Position numbers and translations under genes: made by a program. A stretch of DNA of 8,201 nucleotides from DATKMS01 sp041497995. Lineage in GTDB: Bacteria; Desulfobacterota; Binatia; HRBIN30. Positions 1-6,440 of this stretch are shown piece by piece. The stretch's first letter is position 1. Every line of letters starts with the position of its first letter. The stretch lies in contig JBGQHM010000303.1 of NCBI GenBank assembly GCA_041497995.1, forward strand, positions 1-8,201. Direction: 5' to 3'. Below the pieces are notes generated by a model. The model was given only the letters and a program-made list of their open reading frames with translations, was not told where the DNA came from and ran no database searches.

Positions 1-326
1 CCGCGGAAGGCCGCCGAGTGGAAGTAGACCTCCGTGTCCTCGACGATGATGAGGCCGCCGCTGAGCATCGCCGCGACCTCGGGCAGCACCCGTTCGATCA
101 TCTCGGCCGCGTCGATCACGGTGATAACAACGGGGAGGTCGACCGACAGCGTCAGAATGTTCGCGGTCTTGATCTGTGAATGTGCGCCGAAGCCGGCGAT
201 GCCGCGGGTCACCGTGGCACCGCCGCAGCCCGCCGTCTTCAGGTGCTCGAGGACGGCCATGTAGAGCGGTTGGTGATGCCACTGGTCGCTCTCGCCGGTA
301 AAGATCATCATTCGCTTGGTGCGCAT
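1..326 (-). CDS. DUF190 family PII-like protein (3'-truncated by window edge)
   Basis: The first 108 residues are visible and the frame is still open at the left edge. It starts at an ATG at 326, with an AGAGGA ribosome-binding site a few bases upstream. The translation begins MRTKRMMIFTGESDQWHH, then carries GATVTRGIAGFGAHSQI (about 37-53) and LPVVITVID (about 63-71), and reaches GGLIIVEDTEV near 100. This order of GES, GaTV-rGi-GfG and LPvv-i-vD motifs is that of DUF190, a family with a PII-like ferredoxin fold. Its biochemical role is not settled; family members are often encoded next to CrcB/Fluc fluoride channels. It follows the MFS gene after 27 bases, so it is probably the fourth gene of the same transcript. 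The link to fluoride is inferred from the riboswitch at the head of the operon. Family assignment is strong; function is not. Confidence 0.88.
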   Translation of the reverse strand, partial: MRTKRMMIFTGESDQWHHQPLYMAVLEHLKTAGCGGATVTRGIAGFGAHSQIKTANILTLSVDLPVVITVIDAAEMIERVLPEVAAMLSGGLIIVEDTEVYFHSAAFR

Positions 327-353
327 ATGTCCTCTCTGTACGGAGCTGTCCGG

Positions 354-1622
354 TTACCTCACCCGCAACATCAAACCGGCTCCGATCACGCTCAGGACAA
401 CGGCGTAGAGCAAGCCGGCGGAAATCGAGACGTGTGTCCACAACAGTCCGACCACGACGCTGGAAAACAGGTCACCGACGCCATTCACGCTGCCGAGCAC
501 GCCGTAGCCGAGGCCGCGCGTTTCGGCGGGCAGCAGCTCGGCGGCGATTGCACCTTCCAATGCGTCCTCGATTGCGATGAATACGCCGGCGGCGGCGAAG
601 AGCAGGAGCAGGTAGGGCAGCGTCGAGACGGCAGACATGAAGCCAGCGAACGTGACCGCTGCGAGAATGTAGCCGCCCGCGAGGAGCCCGCGCCTACCGA
701 CGCGATCACCGAGCGCGCCGATCGGGAACGAGGCGCCGGCGTAGAACACGTTGCGCACCGCATAGAGCAGCGCGGCGAGTTGCGCCGCGTGGGCAATCCC
801 GTGTGCCGGAGACAACAAGTCAGTAGCGCGCAAGATCAGCAGCGTCGGTGCAAAGTCCGCGAGGCCGAAGACGAATACTCCCACGAGAAAGCGACGGAAT
901 GGCTGCGGCAAGCTGCGTACGCTGTGCCAGAAGGCGAGGTCGTGATTCGGCGCGCGGCGGCGCTCACGCACCATAACCGCAAAAGCGAACGCCGCGCCCA
1001 GCCCGGGAATCAACGTCAGCAAGAAGACGACGCGAAACGGCGTCGAGGCATCGGTGAATCGCCCGTGCAGCAGTCCGATGACTGCGACGCCGAGCAGTGG
1101 CCCGATGATCGCCCCGAGCGTGTCGCCGGCGCGATGGAACCCGAACGCCTTGCCGACATGCGCAGGATCGACCGACTCGGCCAGCATGGCGTCACGCAAG
1201 GATCCGCGGATGCCGCGGCCGAACCAGCCGATGACCCGCGCAGCGAGCACCAGCGGCCAACCGGCGGCGAGTGCAAAGATGCCCGTGGATGCGCCGGTGA
1301 GCGCGTAACCGCCGACCGCGATCGTCTTGCGGTGGCCGATGCGATCGCTCCACCAGCCGGAGCCCAGCTTCGCGAAGCTGGAGACGGCATCTGCGATGCC
1401 CTCGATGGCGCCGAGCACAGCCGCCGAGAGACCGATGGTTGCGAGAAACGCCGGCAGCACGGCCGTGGCCATCTCGTGGCCGGCGTCGCCGAGCAGGCTG
1501 GTCAGGCCCATGCCGACGACGTTGCGATTCAGCCACGAAGACGCCGCGCCGATGTCGGGTGCGCCCTTGATGATCGGATCAGTTGCGGGGGATGCGTGCC
1601 CAGGCATTCCGCCACCGCTCAT
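354..1622 (-). CDS. MFS transporter, 422 aa, translationally coupled to enolase
   Basis: This is a 12-helix-type inner-membrane carrier of usual MFS length. After a hydrophilic N-terminus of about 30 residues, helices begin near residue 34. The conserved loop 2-3 motif is GWWSDRIGHRK (89-99), and its counterpart in the second half reads GALGDRVGRR. A basic stretch, GRGIRGSLRDAML (135-147), and an acidic GDAGHEM (45-51) recall the MFS_1 branch found in many proteobacteria with no assigned substrate. The ATG (1622-1620) overlaps the enolase TGA by four bases (ATGA), and a GGAG lies six bases upstream inside eno, so the two are likely translated in a coupled manner. Placement in a fluoride-riboswitch operon suggests export of fluoride or a fluorinated or organic anion, or relief of a metabolite that builds up under fluoride. 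The substrate is inference only. Confidence 0.9.
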   Translation of the reverse strand: MSGGGMPGHASPATDPIIKGAPDIGAASSWLNRNVVGMGLTSLLGDAGHEMATAVLPAFLATIGLSAAVLGAIEGIADAVSSFAKLGSGWWSDRIGHRKTIAVGGYALTGASTGIFALAAGWPLVLAARVIGWFGRGIRGSLRDAMLAESVDPAHVGKAFGFHRAGDTLGAIIGPLLGVAVIGLLHGRFTDASTPFRVVFLLTLIPGLGAAFAFAVMVRERRRAPNHDLAFWHSVRSLPQPFRRFLVGVFVFGLADFAPTLLILRATDLLSPAHGIAHAAQLAALLYAVRNVFYAGASFPIGALGDRVGRRGLLAGGYILAAVTFAGFMSAVSTLPYLLLLFAAAGVFIAIEDALEGAIAAELLPAETRGLGYGVLGSVNGVGDLFSSVVVGLLWTHVSISAGLLYAVVLSVIGAGLMLRVR

Positions 1623-2902
1623 GCGCTACTCCGGTTCCCCGCGAACCGCGCCCGCTCGCCCAACTCTGTCTCGATGCGCATCAGACGGTTGTACTTCGCG
1701 GTGCGCTCGCCGCGGCACGGTGCGCCTGTCTTGATCTGGCCGGCGCTGGTGGCGACGGTGAAGTCGGCGAGGAACGTGTCGGCGGTTTCGCCGGAGCGAT
1801 GCGATGCCAGTGTACGGTAGCCGGCGCCGCGGGCAACCGCGATCGCCTCGATGGTCTCGGTCACCGTACCAATTTGGTTGAGCTTGATCAGGACCGCATT
1901 CGCCACGCCTTCGGCAATGCCCTTGCGGATGATCGCCGGGTTAGTGACGAAGATGTCGTCGCCCACCAGCTGGATGCTGCCGCCCAACTCGCGTGTGAGG
2001 AGCTTCCAGCCGTCCCAGTCATCTTCGCTGAGCCCGTCCTCGATCAGGATGATGGGGAAGCGCTCTACCGCGCCGCGATACCATGCCACCATGTCCGCCG
2101 CACTGCGCCGGCCGCCGCCGGAGCGTTCGAGGTTGTAGGTGCCGGCGTCGAAGAACTCGCTGGCGGCGGGATCGAGGGCGATGGCGATCTGCTCGCCGGG
2201 CCGGTAGCCGGCCGCTTCGATCGCGGCAACCAGCGTCTCCAACGCCTCCTCGTGCGAGCGCAGGTCTGGCGCGAAGCCGCCTTCGTCGCCCACGGCGGTG
2301 CCGAGGCCGCGCCGCGCGAGCGCGTCGCGCAACACATGGTAGGTTTCGGATGCCCAGCGCATCGCTTCGGCGAAGGTCGTCGCGCCGTGGGGCACGATCA
2401 TGAATTCTTGGAAGTCGAGCCGGTTCAGGGCGTGACGGCCGCCATTGATGACGTTGAGCATCGGCACCGGCAGCAGTGTGGCGTCGGCACCGCCCAGGTA
2501 GCGATACAGTGGCTGTGCGGTTGCCGCTGCTGCGGCGCGTGCCACGGCCATCGACACGCCGAGCGTCGCGTTCGCTCCGAGCCGGGCCTTGTTCGGTGTT
2601 CCGTCCAGCTCACACATGCGCTGGTCGATCTCGGCCTGCCGTGTCGCGTCGAGCCCGCGCAAGGCCGGGCCGATCGTGTCGACCACATTGCGAACCGCTT
2701 GCTGGACGCCTTTGCCGTGGAAGCGCTGCGCATCCCCGTCGCGCAGCTCCACCGCTTCGCGTTGCCCGGTCGATGCTCCGGACGGCACTGCCGCGCTGCC
2801 GCGAATTCCTCCGGTCAACTCAACTTCGCATTCAACGGTCGGGTGCCCGCGCGAGTCGAGGATTTCCCAGGCCCATACATTCGTGATCGTCGGTTTGCTC
2901 AT
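1619..2902 (-). CDS. eno: Enolase (phosphopyruvate hydratase)
   Basis: Cytoplasmic glycolytic enzyme that interconverts 2-phosphoglycerate and phosphoenolpyruvate using Mg2+. I chose the ATG at 2902, giving MSKPTITNVWAWEILDSRG and 427 residues, the usual length. The frame is open to 2947, but the added residues are not enolase-like, and GAGGAG lies about nine bases before the ATG at 2902. Expected active-site parts are present: the SGASTG lid loop (41-46), GGRHALN with H157, QEF with E166, DEGG with E207, metal ligands D244 (ALDPAASEF), E288 (LIEDGL) and D315 (VGDDIF), catalytic K340 (LIKLNQIGT), SHRSGET (367-373) and K391 (QIKTG). It looks fully active. The neighbours are not the usual pyrG or ftsB. 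It follows the dynamin-like gene by 34 bases and sits behind a fluoride riboswitch; fluoride with phosphate is a classical enolase inhibitor. It may be a second, stress-specific copy, which this window cannot show. Confidence 0.97.
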   Translation of the reverse strand: MSKPTITNVWAWEILDSRGHPTVECEVELTGGIRGSAAVPSGASTGQREAVELRDGDAQRFHGKGVQQAVRNVVDTIGPALRGLDATRQAEIDQRMCELDGTPNKARLGANATLGVSMAVARAAAAATAQPLYRYLGGADATLLPVPMLNVINGGRHALNRLDFQEFMIVPHGATTFAEAMRWASETYHVLRDALARRGLGTAVGDEGGFAPDLRSHEEALETLVAAIEAAGYRPGEQIAIALDPAASEFFDAGTYNLERSGGGRRSAADMVAWYRGAVERFPIILIEDGLSEDDWDGWKLLTRELGGSIQLVGDDIFVTNPAIIRKGIAEGVANAVLIKLNQIGTVTETIEAIAVARGAGYRTLASHRSGETADTFLADFTVATSAGQIKTGAPCRGERTAKYNRLMRIETELGERARFAGNRSSA

Positions 2903-2936
2903 ATGCTGTGTCTCCTCATCCAAGTTTCTGCTGCGA

Positions 2937-4679
2937 TCAGTGAACACGGTTGTCGTGAGACTGCGAGAGCGCTTCGACCCGCTGGTGAATCGATTGCAGA
3001 CGTTCCACTTCAGACCGCACCGCTTGCTCGCCGGCCGCCTGCCGGCTACGTGCGCGCTCTAACGCCCGCTCTGCCAACGCGCACACATCGCGCAGGTATC
3101 CGCGGATCTGGGCTTCGAGCCGGCGCCGACTCTCCAGCACACGCTCGTCGAGATCGTTGAGGATGCGGGCGGTGTTCGTGGAAACCAGTCGTTCGAGATA
3201 GACGCCGACTTCACGTTCCACTCTGCGGCGCGCTAGCCTGGCGGGCTGCACCATGTCTGCGAGCCAGTGCAAAGGTGACCGGCTAGTGAGGTGCATCAGC
3301 TCGGTCGAGTAGAAGCGGCTCGCTGTGCGGAACCCGACCTCAGGGCTCACACTCCGTGGCAGCCCGGCGAGCACGTCGGCGGATGTTGCCAGCCGATCGA
3401 GAAAACTATTCGCCACCTCGACGAAGCGCTGTGCGGTCGCACGGTATAGCTGCTCGGCGGCGGGCTCGGCTTCGCCGAACCAGCGCTCGCCACATCGCGT
3501 CGCGATGTCCTGCGCAAGCTGAATGGCCTGACTCCGGCTGCGGTCGCGATGACCGCTGAGCTGCCGCACCGCCGCGGAGAATTCCTTACGCGCCGCTGGA
3601 ACTGCCTGTTTGATGAAGTGCTCCCACCGCGTTCTGAACGTTGCGCTCAAGCGCTGTTGCTCCGCCGAGAACAGCGGCCCCAGATCACTCAGCGCACGCT
3701 CCGCCTCTGCGACGCACGCACGCAACATCGCAATGCGCCGCTCCGACTCTTCGACGGGACGCAGCAGCGCGTCGCGGTGCTCCGCGATCTCGTGCAGGAG
3801 TCTCTGTACCAGCAGCTCGCTGCCACGCCGCTCTGCCTCACGGACGAGCTCCGCGCCTGTGCCGGACGCCAGCGTCGCGAGCGCCGCTTCGAGCCCTTGC
3901 CAATCACGCGTTGGATCTCCAGTGCTGAGCCGTTCTGTGGCACTCACCTCGAAGATCGGCCCAATCAGCTTGCCGAGCCGCTGCGCGAGTACCTTCCGCG
4001 CGAAGGCGATGGCTTCGCGCCGCTCCGTGTCCGTCAGCCGATCCGCCTTGTTCAGCACGAGGATCAACTCGTGCGCGTGCTTAGCAACCTGCTCGAGCAG
4101 TGCGACCTCGTCTCCGGAGATCGGCGGGTCTGCACCGATCACCACGAGCGCCGCATCGATGTGCGGCACGAACGCCCTGGTAGCCTCGGTGTTGGCGGTG
4201 ACGACCGAGCCGATGCCGGGCGTGTCGACCAGGCACATTCCTGACGCGAGCAGTGAGTTGGGGACGAACACTTCGACGGCGCCCACCCCCTTTTCATTGC
4301 CCGGGTTCTGCTCTTCGGACACGTGGGACGCGAGCTCGCCTGGGGCGATGTCGTGCCATTCGGTGCCCAGACGCACGCGTGCCCGCACCCGTTCGCCGTA
4401 GCGCAACACGGTGACGGCTGTCGTGATCGGCACGACACCGACCGGTAGCAGGGGCTGCTCAACGAGCGCGTTCAGCAGCGTCGATTTGCCGCGTTTGAAT
4501 TGTCCAACGCAGGCAACGTAGAAGCGTCCCTCCGTCAGCCGCTCCATCAGCGCGCGGGCATCGACCGCGATCTCGGCTGCCCCAGCCTCTTCGGCTAGCC
4601 CGGCCAGTCCTGCAAGACGGTCTGGCGCGACCTTCCAATCGTTCGGTTGAGATTCCGTACGGTGTTCGGGTCTGGCCAC
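2937..4679 (-). CDS. Bacterial dynamin-like GTPase, first gene of the fluoride-riboswitch operon
   Basis: A 580-residue large GTPase. The G domain carries G1 GQFKRGKST (59-67), a G2 candidate PITTAVT (84-90), G3 DTPG (152-155), G4 NKAD (210-213) and a G5-like SATE near 246. It is followed by about 320 residues of charged, mostly helical sequence with a C-terminal coiled-coil-like part (about 505-575, rich in R, E, L, A). This is the layout of bacterial dynamin-like proteins, which bind and remodel or protect membranes. I see no clear transmembrane hairpin, so membrane contact would have to use a short amphipathic or hydrophobic paddle, perhaps around SPLHWLADMV (467-476). The start is GTG at 4679, preceded by GGTGGGAG; that site lies in a hairpin following the riboswitch. 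Alternatives are other GTPases of the TrmE-Era-EngA-like class, but length and architecture favour dynamin. The role in fluoride response is inferred. Confidence 0.9.
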   Translation of the reverse strand: MARPEHRTESQPNDWKVAPDRLAGLAGLAEEAGAAEIAVDARALMERLTEGRFYVACVGQFKRGKSTLLNALVEQPLLPVGVVPITTAVTVLRYGERVRARVRLGTEWHDIAPGELASHVSEEQNPGNEKGVGAVEVFVPNSLLASGMCLVDTPGIGSVVTANTEATRAFVPHIDAALVVIGADPPISGDEVALLEQVAKHAHELILVLNKADRLTDTERREAIAFARKVLAQRLGKLIGPIFEVSATERLSTGDPTRDWQGLEAALATLASGTGAELVREAERRGSELLVQRLLHEIAEHRDALLRPVEESERRIAMLRACVAEAERALSDLGPLFSAEQQRLSATFRTRWEHFIKQAVPAARKEFSAAVRQLSGHRDRSRSQAIQLAQDIATRCGERWFGEAEPAAEQLYRATAQRFVEVANSFLDRLATSADVLAGLPRSVSPEVGFRTASRFYSTELMHLTSRSPLHWLADMVQPARLARRRVEREVGVYLERLVSTNTARILNDLDERVLESRRRLEAQIRGYLRDVCALAERALERARSRQAAGEQAVRSEVERLQSIHQRVEALSQSHDNRVH

Positions 4680-4683
4680 TGCT

Positions 4684-4709
4684 CTCCCACCTAGATGGTT
4701 AGGTAGGAG
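4684..4709 (-). promoter_or_regulatory. Expression platform: hairpin sequestering the ribosome-binding site
   Basis: In the minus-strand RNA, CUCCUACCUA (4709-4700) can pair with UAGGUGGGAG (4693-4684) around the loop ACCAUC. This gives ten base pairs, nine Watson-Crick and one U-G. The right arm contains the GGUGGGAG ribosome-binding site of the GTG at 4679. The left arm begins with CUCCUAC, the conserved 3' end of the fluoride aptamer. The aptamer pseudoknot and this hairpin therefore compete for the same CUCC. The arrangement predicts translation ON with fluoride and OFF without it. No U-tract follows, so a terminator mechanism is unlikely. Confidence 0.8.
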
Positions 4710-4752
4710 TCATCATCCCACAGCGGGCGGTTATACGGCGGACCCCATCGCC
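4703..4752 (-). promoter_or_regulatory. Fluoride riboswitch (crcB motif) aptamer
   Basis: The minus-strand RNA contains GGCGAUGGGGUCCGCC (4752-4737), then AACCGCCC (4732-4725), then UGAUGACUCCUAC (4715-4703), which are the conserved blocks of the fluoride riboswitch in the right order and spacing. Stem one is GGCG (4752-4749) with CGCC (4740-4737). The long-range pseudoknot is GGGGUC (4746-4741) with GACUCC (4711-4706), six pairs including one G-U. The second hairpin is short, CCC (4727-4725) with GGG (4719-4717); the next position is G facing A, slightly weaker than usual. It lies between a likely promoter and the dynamin-like gene, in the same orientation. The known ligand of this class is fluoride, with Mg2+. 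An independent check is that enolase, a known riboswitch-controlled gene class, lies downstream. Confidence 0.93.
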
Positions 4753-4775
4753 GACGAGTGCAGCTACGTGCAGAG

Positions 4776-4806
4776 AGTATGTAGTCGCGTTTGCAGAGCG
4801 CGTCAA
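4776..4806 (-). promoter_or_regulatory. Probable sigma70-type promoter of the fluoride operon
   Basis: TTGACG (4806-4801) is one base from the ideal -35 box. At 17 bases spacing follows TACATA (4783-4778); at 19 bases spacing follows CATACT (4781-4776), which fits the -10 consensus better but is spaced less well. Either would start transcription at about 4765-4772, some 15-20 bases before the riboswitch aptamer, the expected place. The -35 box is convincing and the -10 box is not. Confidence 0.45.
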
Positions 4807-4863
4807 TTCCTAGCGCTAGAGCAATCCCGGACGCGGCGGCGCTCGCCGTCCTCGCTACTAATC

Positions 4864-5226
4864 TCACATCCGCGACGCGACGCCCTCGATATGCCCGCGG
4901 AGTGAGACCACCGACACCGGGCCGCGGTCGCGGTTGTATCCTGGATTGTCGATGAACTGGTAGTCGACGCTGACGGCGAACCACCGTAGGAGCTGCAGCG
5001 CGTCGTATGTCTCGGTGGTGATCTCGGGCCGGCGATTCAAGCGGCCATCGCCGAGGACGAAACCGAGGCCGCCGTCGCCGAGATAGTCGGTGTGCACGTT
5101 GCCGAGCTCGTTGGCAACGAAGGCGATGCCCACGCGGTCGGCGGAGCGTCGCCACGGGTCGCCAGCGGTCGGGCGCGACGCCTCAGTCTTGGTGGCGTCC
5201 GGCTCGGAGTTGCGCCTCCAGCAGCA
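4864..5226 (-). pseudogene. C-terminal remnant of an OprB-like carbohydrate porin
   Basis: The translation contains DPWRRSADRVGIAFVANEL, then LGDGGLGFVLGDGRLNRRPE, and ends VDYQFIDNPGYNRDRGPVSV followed by LRGHIE. These are the last strands of the OprB/carbohydrate-selective porin family, an outer-membrane beta barrel that is normally 400 or more residues. Only about the last 100 residues are present. I found no more porin upstream in the three minus frames; the same frame runs directly into the stop codon of the two-helix protein. The usual ending in an aromatic residue after H-x-E is lost and replaced by GVASRM. Both ends thus look decayed, so I call it a remnant left by deletion rather than a working gene. 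A short ORF could start at the GTG at 5133, but it would encode no signal peptide. Confidence 0.75.
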
Positions 5227-5592
5227 CTACGACTGAGGGGGTACAACCAGGTGCTCGGCGCCGGCAGGTCCACCTGACGGACCAGGCTCATCGGTGTCTC
5301 GCTTGTGAACTGCCTGCGACACGAACGCGGCCAAGGCGCCGACCGCCGTCGAGGCCAGGGCGAGAAGACCTTCCGGCAAGTCGATCTCCTTCCCTCGGCA
5401 CAGCAAAACGCCAGCGACTACGGGGACCGAAAGTGCGACCAGCGCGAGGGTGAAGATCACGTAGCGAAAATTCCAGCGGTTGCCCTCTGCCGGAAGTAGC
5501 TTTCGCACCTCATTCAGCAGTTTCTTCTGCTCACACACCGGACGGCCGCTCCTCAGCACGAGCTCGTAGAGAGCGGTGACTTCCTTGGTCAT
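5227..5592 (-). CDS. Small two-helix inner-membrane protein of unknown function
   Basis: A 121-residue protein that I do not recognise. The ATG at 5592 has AGGAG eight bases upstream, a good reason to accept it. A charged N-terminal part of about 44 residues (MTKEVTALYELVLRSGRP, then KKLLNEVRKLL) is followed by a hydrophobic segment at about 45-66 (YVIFTLALVALSVPVVAGVLL). A short acidic loop comes next, then a second segment at about 75-95 (LLALASTAVGALAAFVSQAV) and a polar, Gly/Pro-rich tail ending VVPPQS. The likely form is a helical hairpin in the inner membrane with both ends on the same side. It is separated from the secreted-protein gene by 72 bases and could share its transcript. Its TAG is followed in the same frame by the porin remnant. 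Confidence 0.7.
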   Translation of the reverse strand: MTKEVTALYELVLRSGRPVCEQKKLLNEVRKLLPAEGNRWNFRYVIFTLALVALSVPVVAGVLLCRGKEIDLPEGLLALASTAVGALAAFVSQAVHKRDTDEPGPSGGPAGAEHLVVPPQS

Positions 5593-5664
5593 GGTTGCGG
5601 CTCCTATCGCAGGGACGCGAGCTGGCGCCGGCCCCTACGTCTGATATCGGACCTTACGGCACCC

Positions 5665-6177
5665 TCACTCCCCCTTCTGCTTCGTCTTCGCCACCATGGT
5701 CAGTTGCCAGGCAGTTCTAGGCGGCACGCCGCCTGTGTCAGCCACAAATGCAGTGCAAATGAGGGACTTGGAAGTCGATAAGATTCGCGCTGACCCCTTG
5801 AATAGGGCGGGTGAACTCAAGCTTTTGTCCTCACTGAGTCCTGCGGCGCCAGTCGTGGCAAAGAGGCGAGTTTCGCCAGGTCCAACCGTCAACTGCGTAG
5901 CTACGGCGTCGTTAGTGGGTGCCCCGCCCAAATCGCTAAACACTTCGACAGCTACCTGCTGCGCAGATGGCGCGGTTGAGGTGCAAGAGAAATATGTTCC
6001 CAAGCTGCCCGCGTTCATCACGAAGGGAACGGAATAGAGAACGCTGGCCTTCGCCCCGCCCAAACTCGGCACGGGGGAATCGACAATCCCCGCCTTGGCA
6101 GCTGGCGTCAGGGCAAGGACGGTGAGGAGGGTTACGAATATTGTCAGGGGGGTGTTCTCAATTGTCGATCGCTTCAT
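5665..6177 (-). CDS. Secreted protein of unknown function with signal peptide, 170 aa
   Basis: I chose the ATG at 6177: GGAG lies seven bases upstream and the product then begins MKRSTIENTPLTIFVTLLTV, a normal Sec signal peptide with a predicted cut after AKA (27-29). The frame is open to 6288, but that start would bury the signal peptide behind 37 extra residues. The mature part, about 141 residues, is rich in small and beta-forming residues (SVPFVMNAGSLGTYFSC, then VAVEVFSDLGGAP, LTVGPGETRLFA and GSARILSTSKSLICTAFVAD). It has just two cysteines, C65 and C141, which could form a disulfide in the periplasm. This suggests a small beta-sandwich exported to the periplasm or outside. I cannot name a family. 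The Lys-rich tail KTKQKGE is unlike a lipoprotein or porin end. Confidence 0.8.
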   Translation of the reverse strand: MKRSTIENTPLTIFVTLLTVLALTPAAKAGIVDSPVPSLGGAKASVLYSVPFVMNAGSLGTYFSCTSTAPSAQQVAVEVFSDLGGAPTNDAVATQLTVGPGETRLFATTGAAGLSEDKSLSSPALFKGSARILSTSKSLICTAFVADTGGVPPRTAWQLTMVAKTKQKGE

Positions 6178-6286
6178 GACGGTCTCCATGATTGCGCAGA
6201 GCGCGCGGTTGTGGAGGCTGGTCAAACCTCGGTGACCTGCCGGCGGCGGCGAGACGATCACGAGCTCCAGAGTGGTCGCGGCGAGC

Positions 6287-6313
6287 ATTGAACAGCATGC
6301 CTTTGGCTGTCAA
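6287..6313 (-). promoter_or_regulatory. Possible promoter for the secreted-protein gene
   Basis: TTGACA (6313-6308) is a perfect -35 box, followed after 15 bases by TTCAAT (6292-6287), four of six for a -10 box. The spacing is shorter than the usual 16-18. It would give a leader of about 100 bases before the ATG at 6177. Confidence 0.3.
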
Positions 6314-6377
6314 ACGAAATCCTTGGAACCCAGTACCCCCGCAGTAGCCAATAGCCCGGACGGATGGCCGCGGGAGC

Positions 6378-6424
6378 GCCCCCTTTGAAAAAGGGGGCAG
6401 GACGCGCAGCGTCCGGGGGATTTG
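6378..6424 (+). repeat. 47-bp palindromic repeat, copy 1
   Basis: It starts with a perfect hairpin, GCCCCCTTT and AAAGGGGGC around the triloop GAA (6378-6398). After AG comes a 13-base variable part that is itself a hairpin (GACGC, GCA, GCGTC), and the copy ends CGGGGGATTTG. A second copy lies inverted at 6862-6908. The outer 34 bases agree between copies and only the middle 13 differ. It begins 16 bases beyond the DUF559 stop and could also slow or end transcription there, though no U-tract follows. Confidence 0.9.
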
Positions 6425-6440
6425 CTCGCACTGGCAGCGC

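Noticed and set aside
180..1820. Long plus-strand open frame of 546 codons
   Set aside because: It is the antisense shadow of the MFS and enolase genes. The translation is rich in R, A, E, D and Q without motifs, while the minus strand gives clear protein families.
1583..3160. Plus-strand open frame of 525 codons
   Set aside because: It lies opposite enolase, whose active-site residues are all readable on the minus strand; GC-rich antisense frames are commonly open.
4691..5155. Minus-strand open frame of 154 codons
   Set aside because: It runs through the promoter and riboswitch and is arginine-rich out-of-frame sequence. The porin motifs occur in a different frame.
5593..5664. Possible terminator between the secreted-protein and two-helix genes
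   Set aside because: No stem followed by a U-tract is visible on the minus strand.
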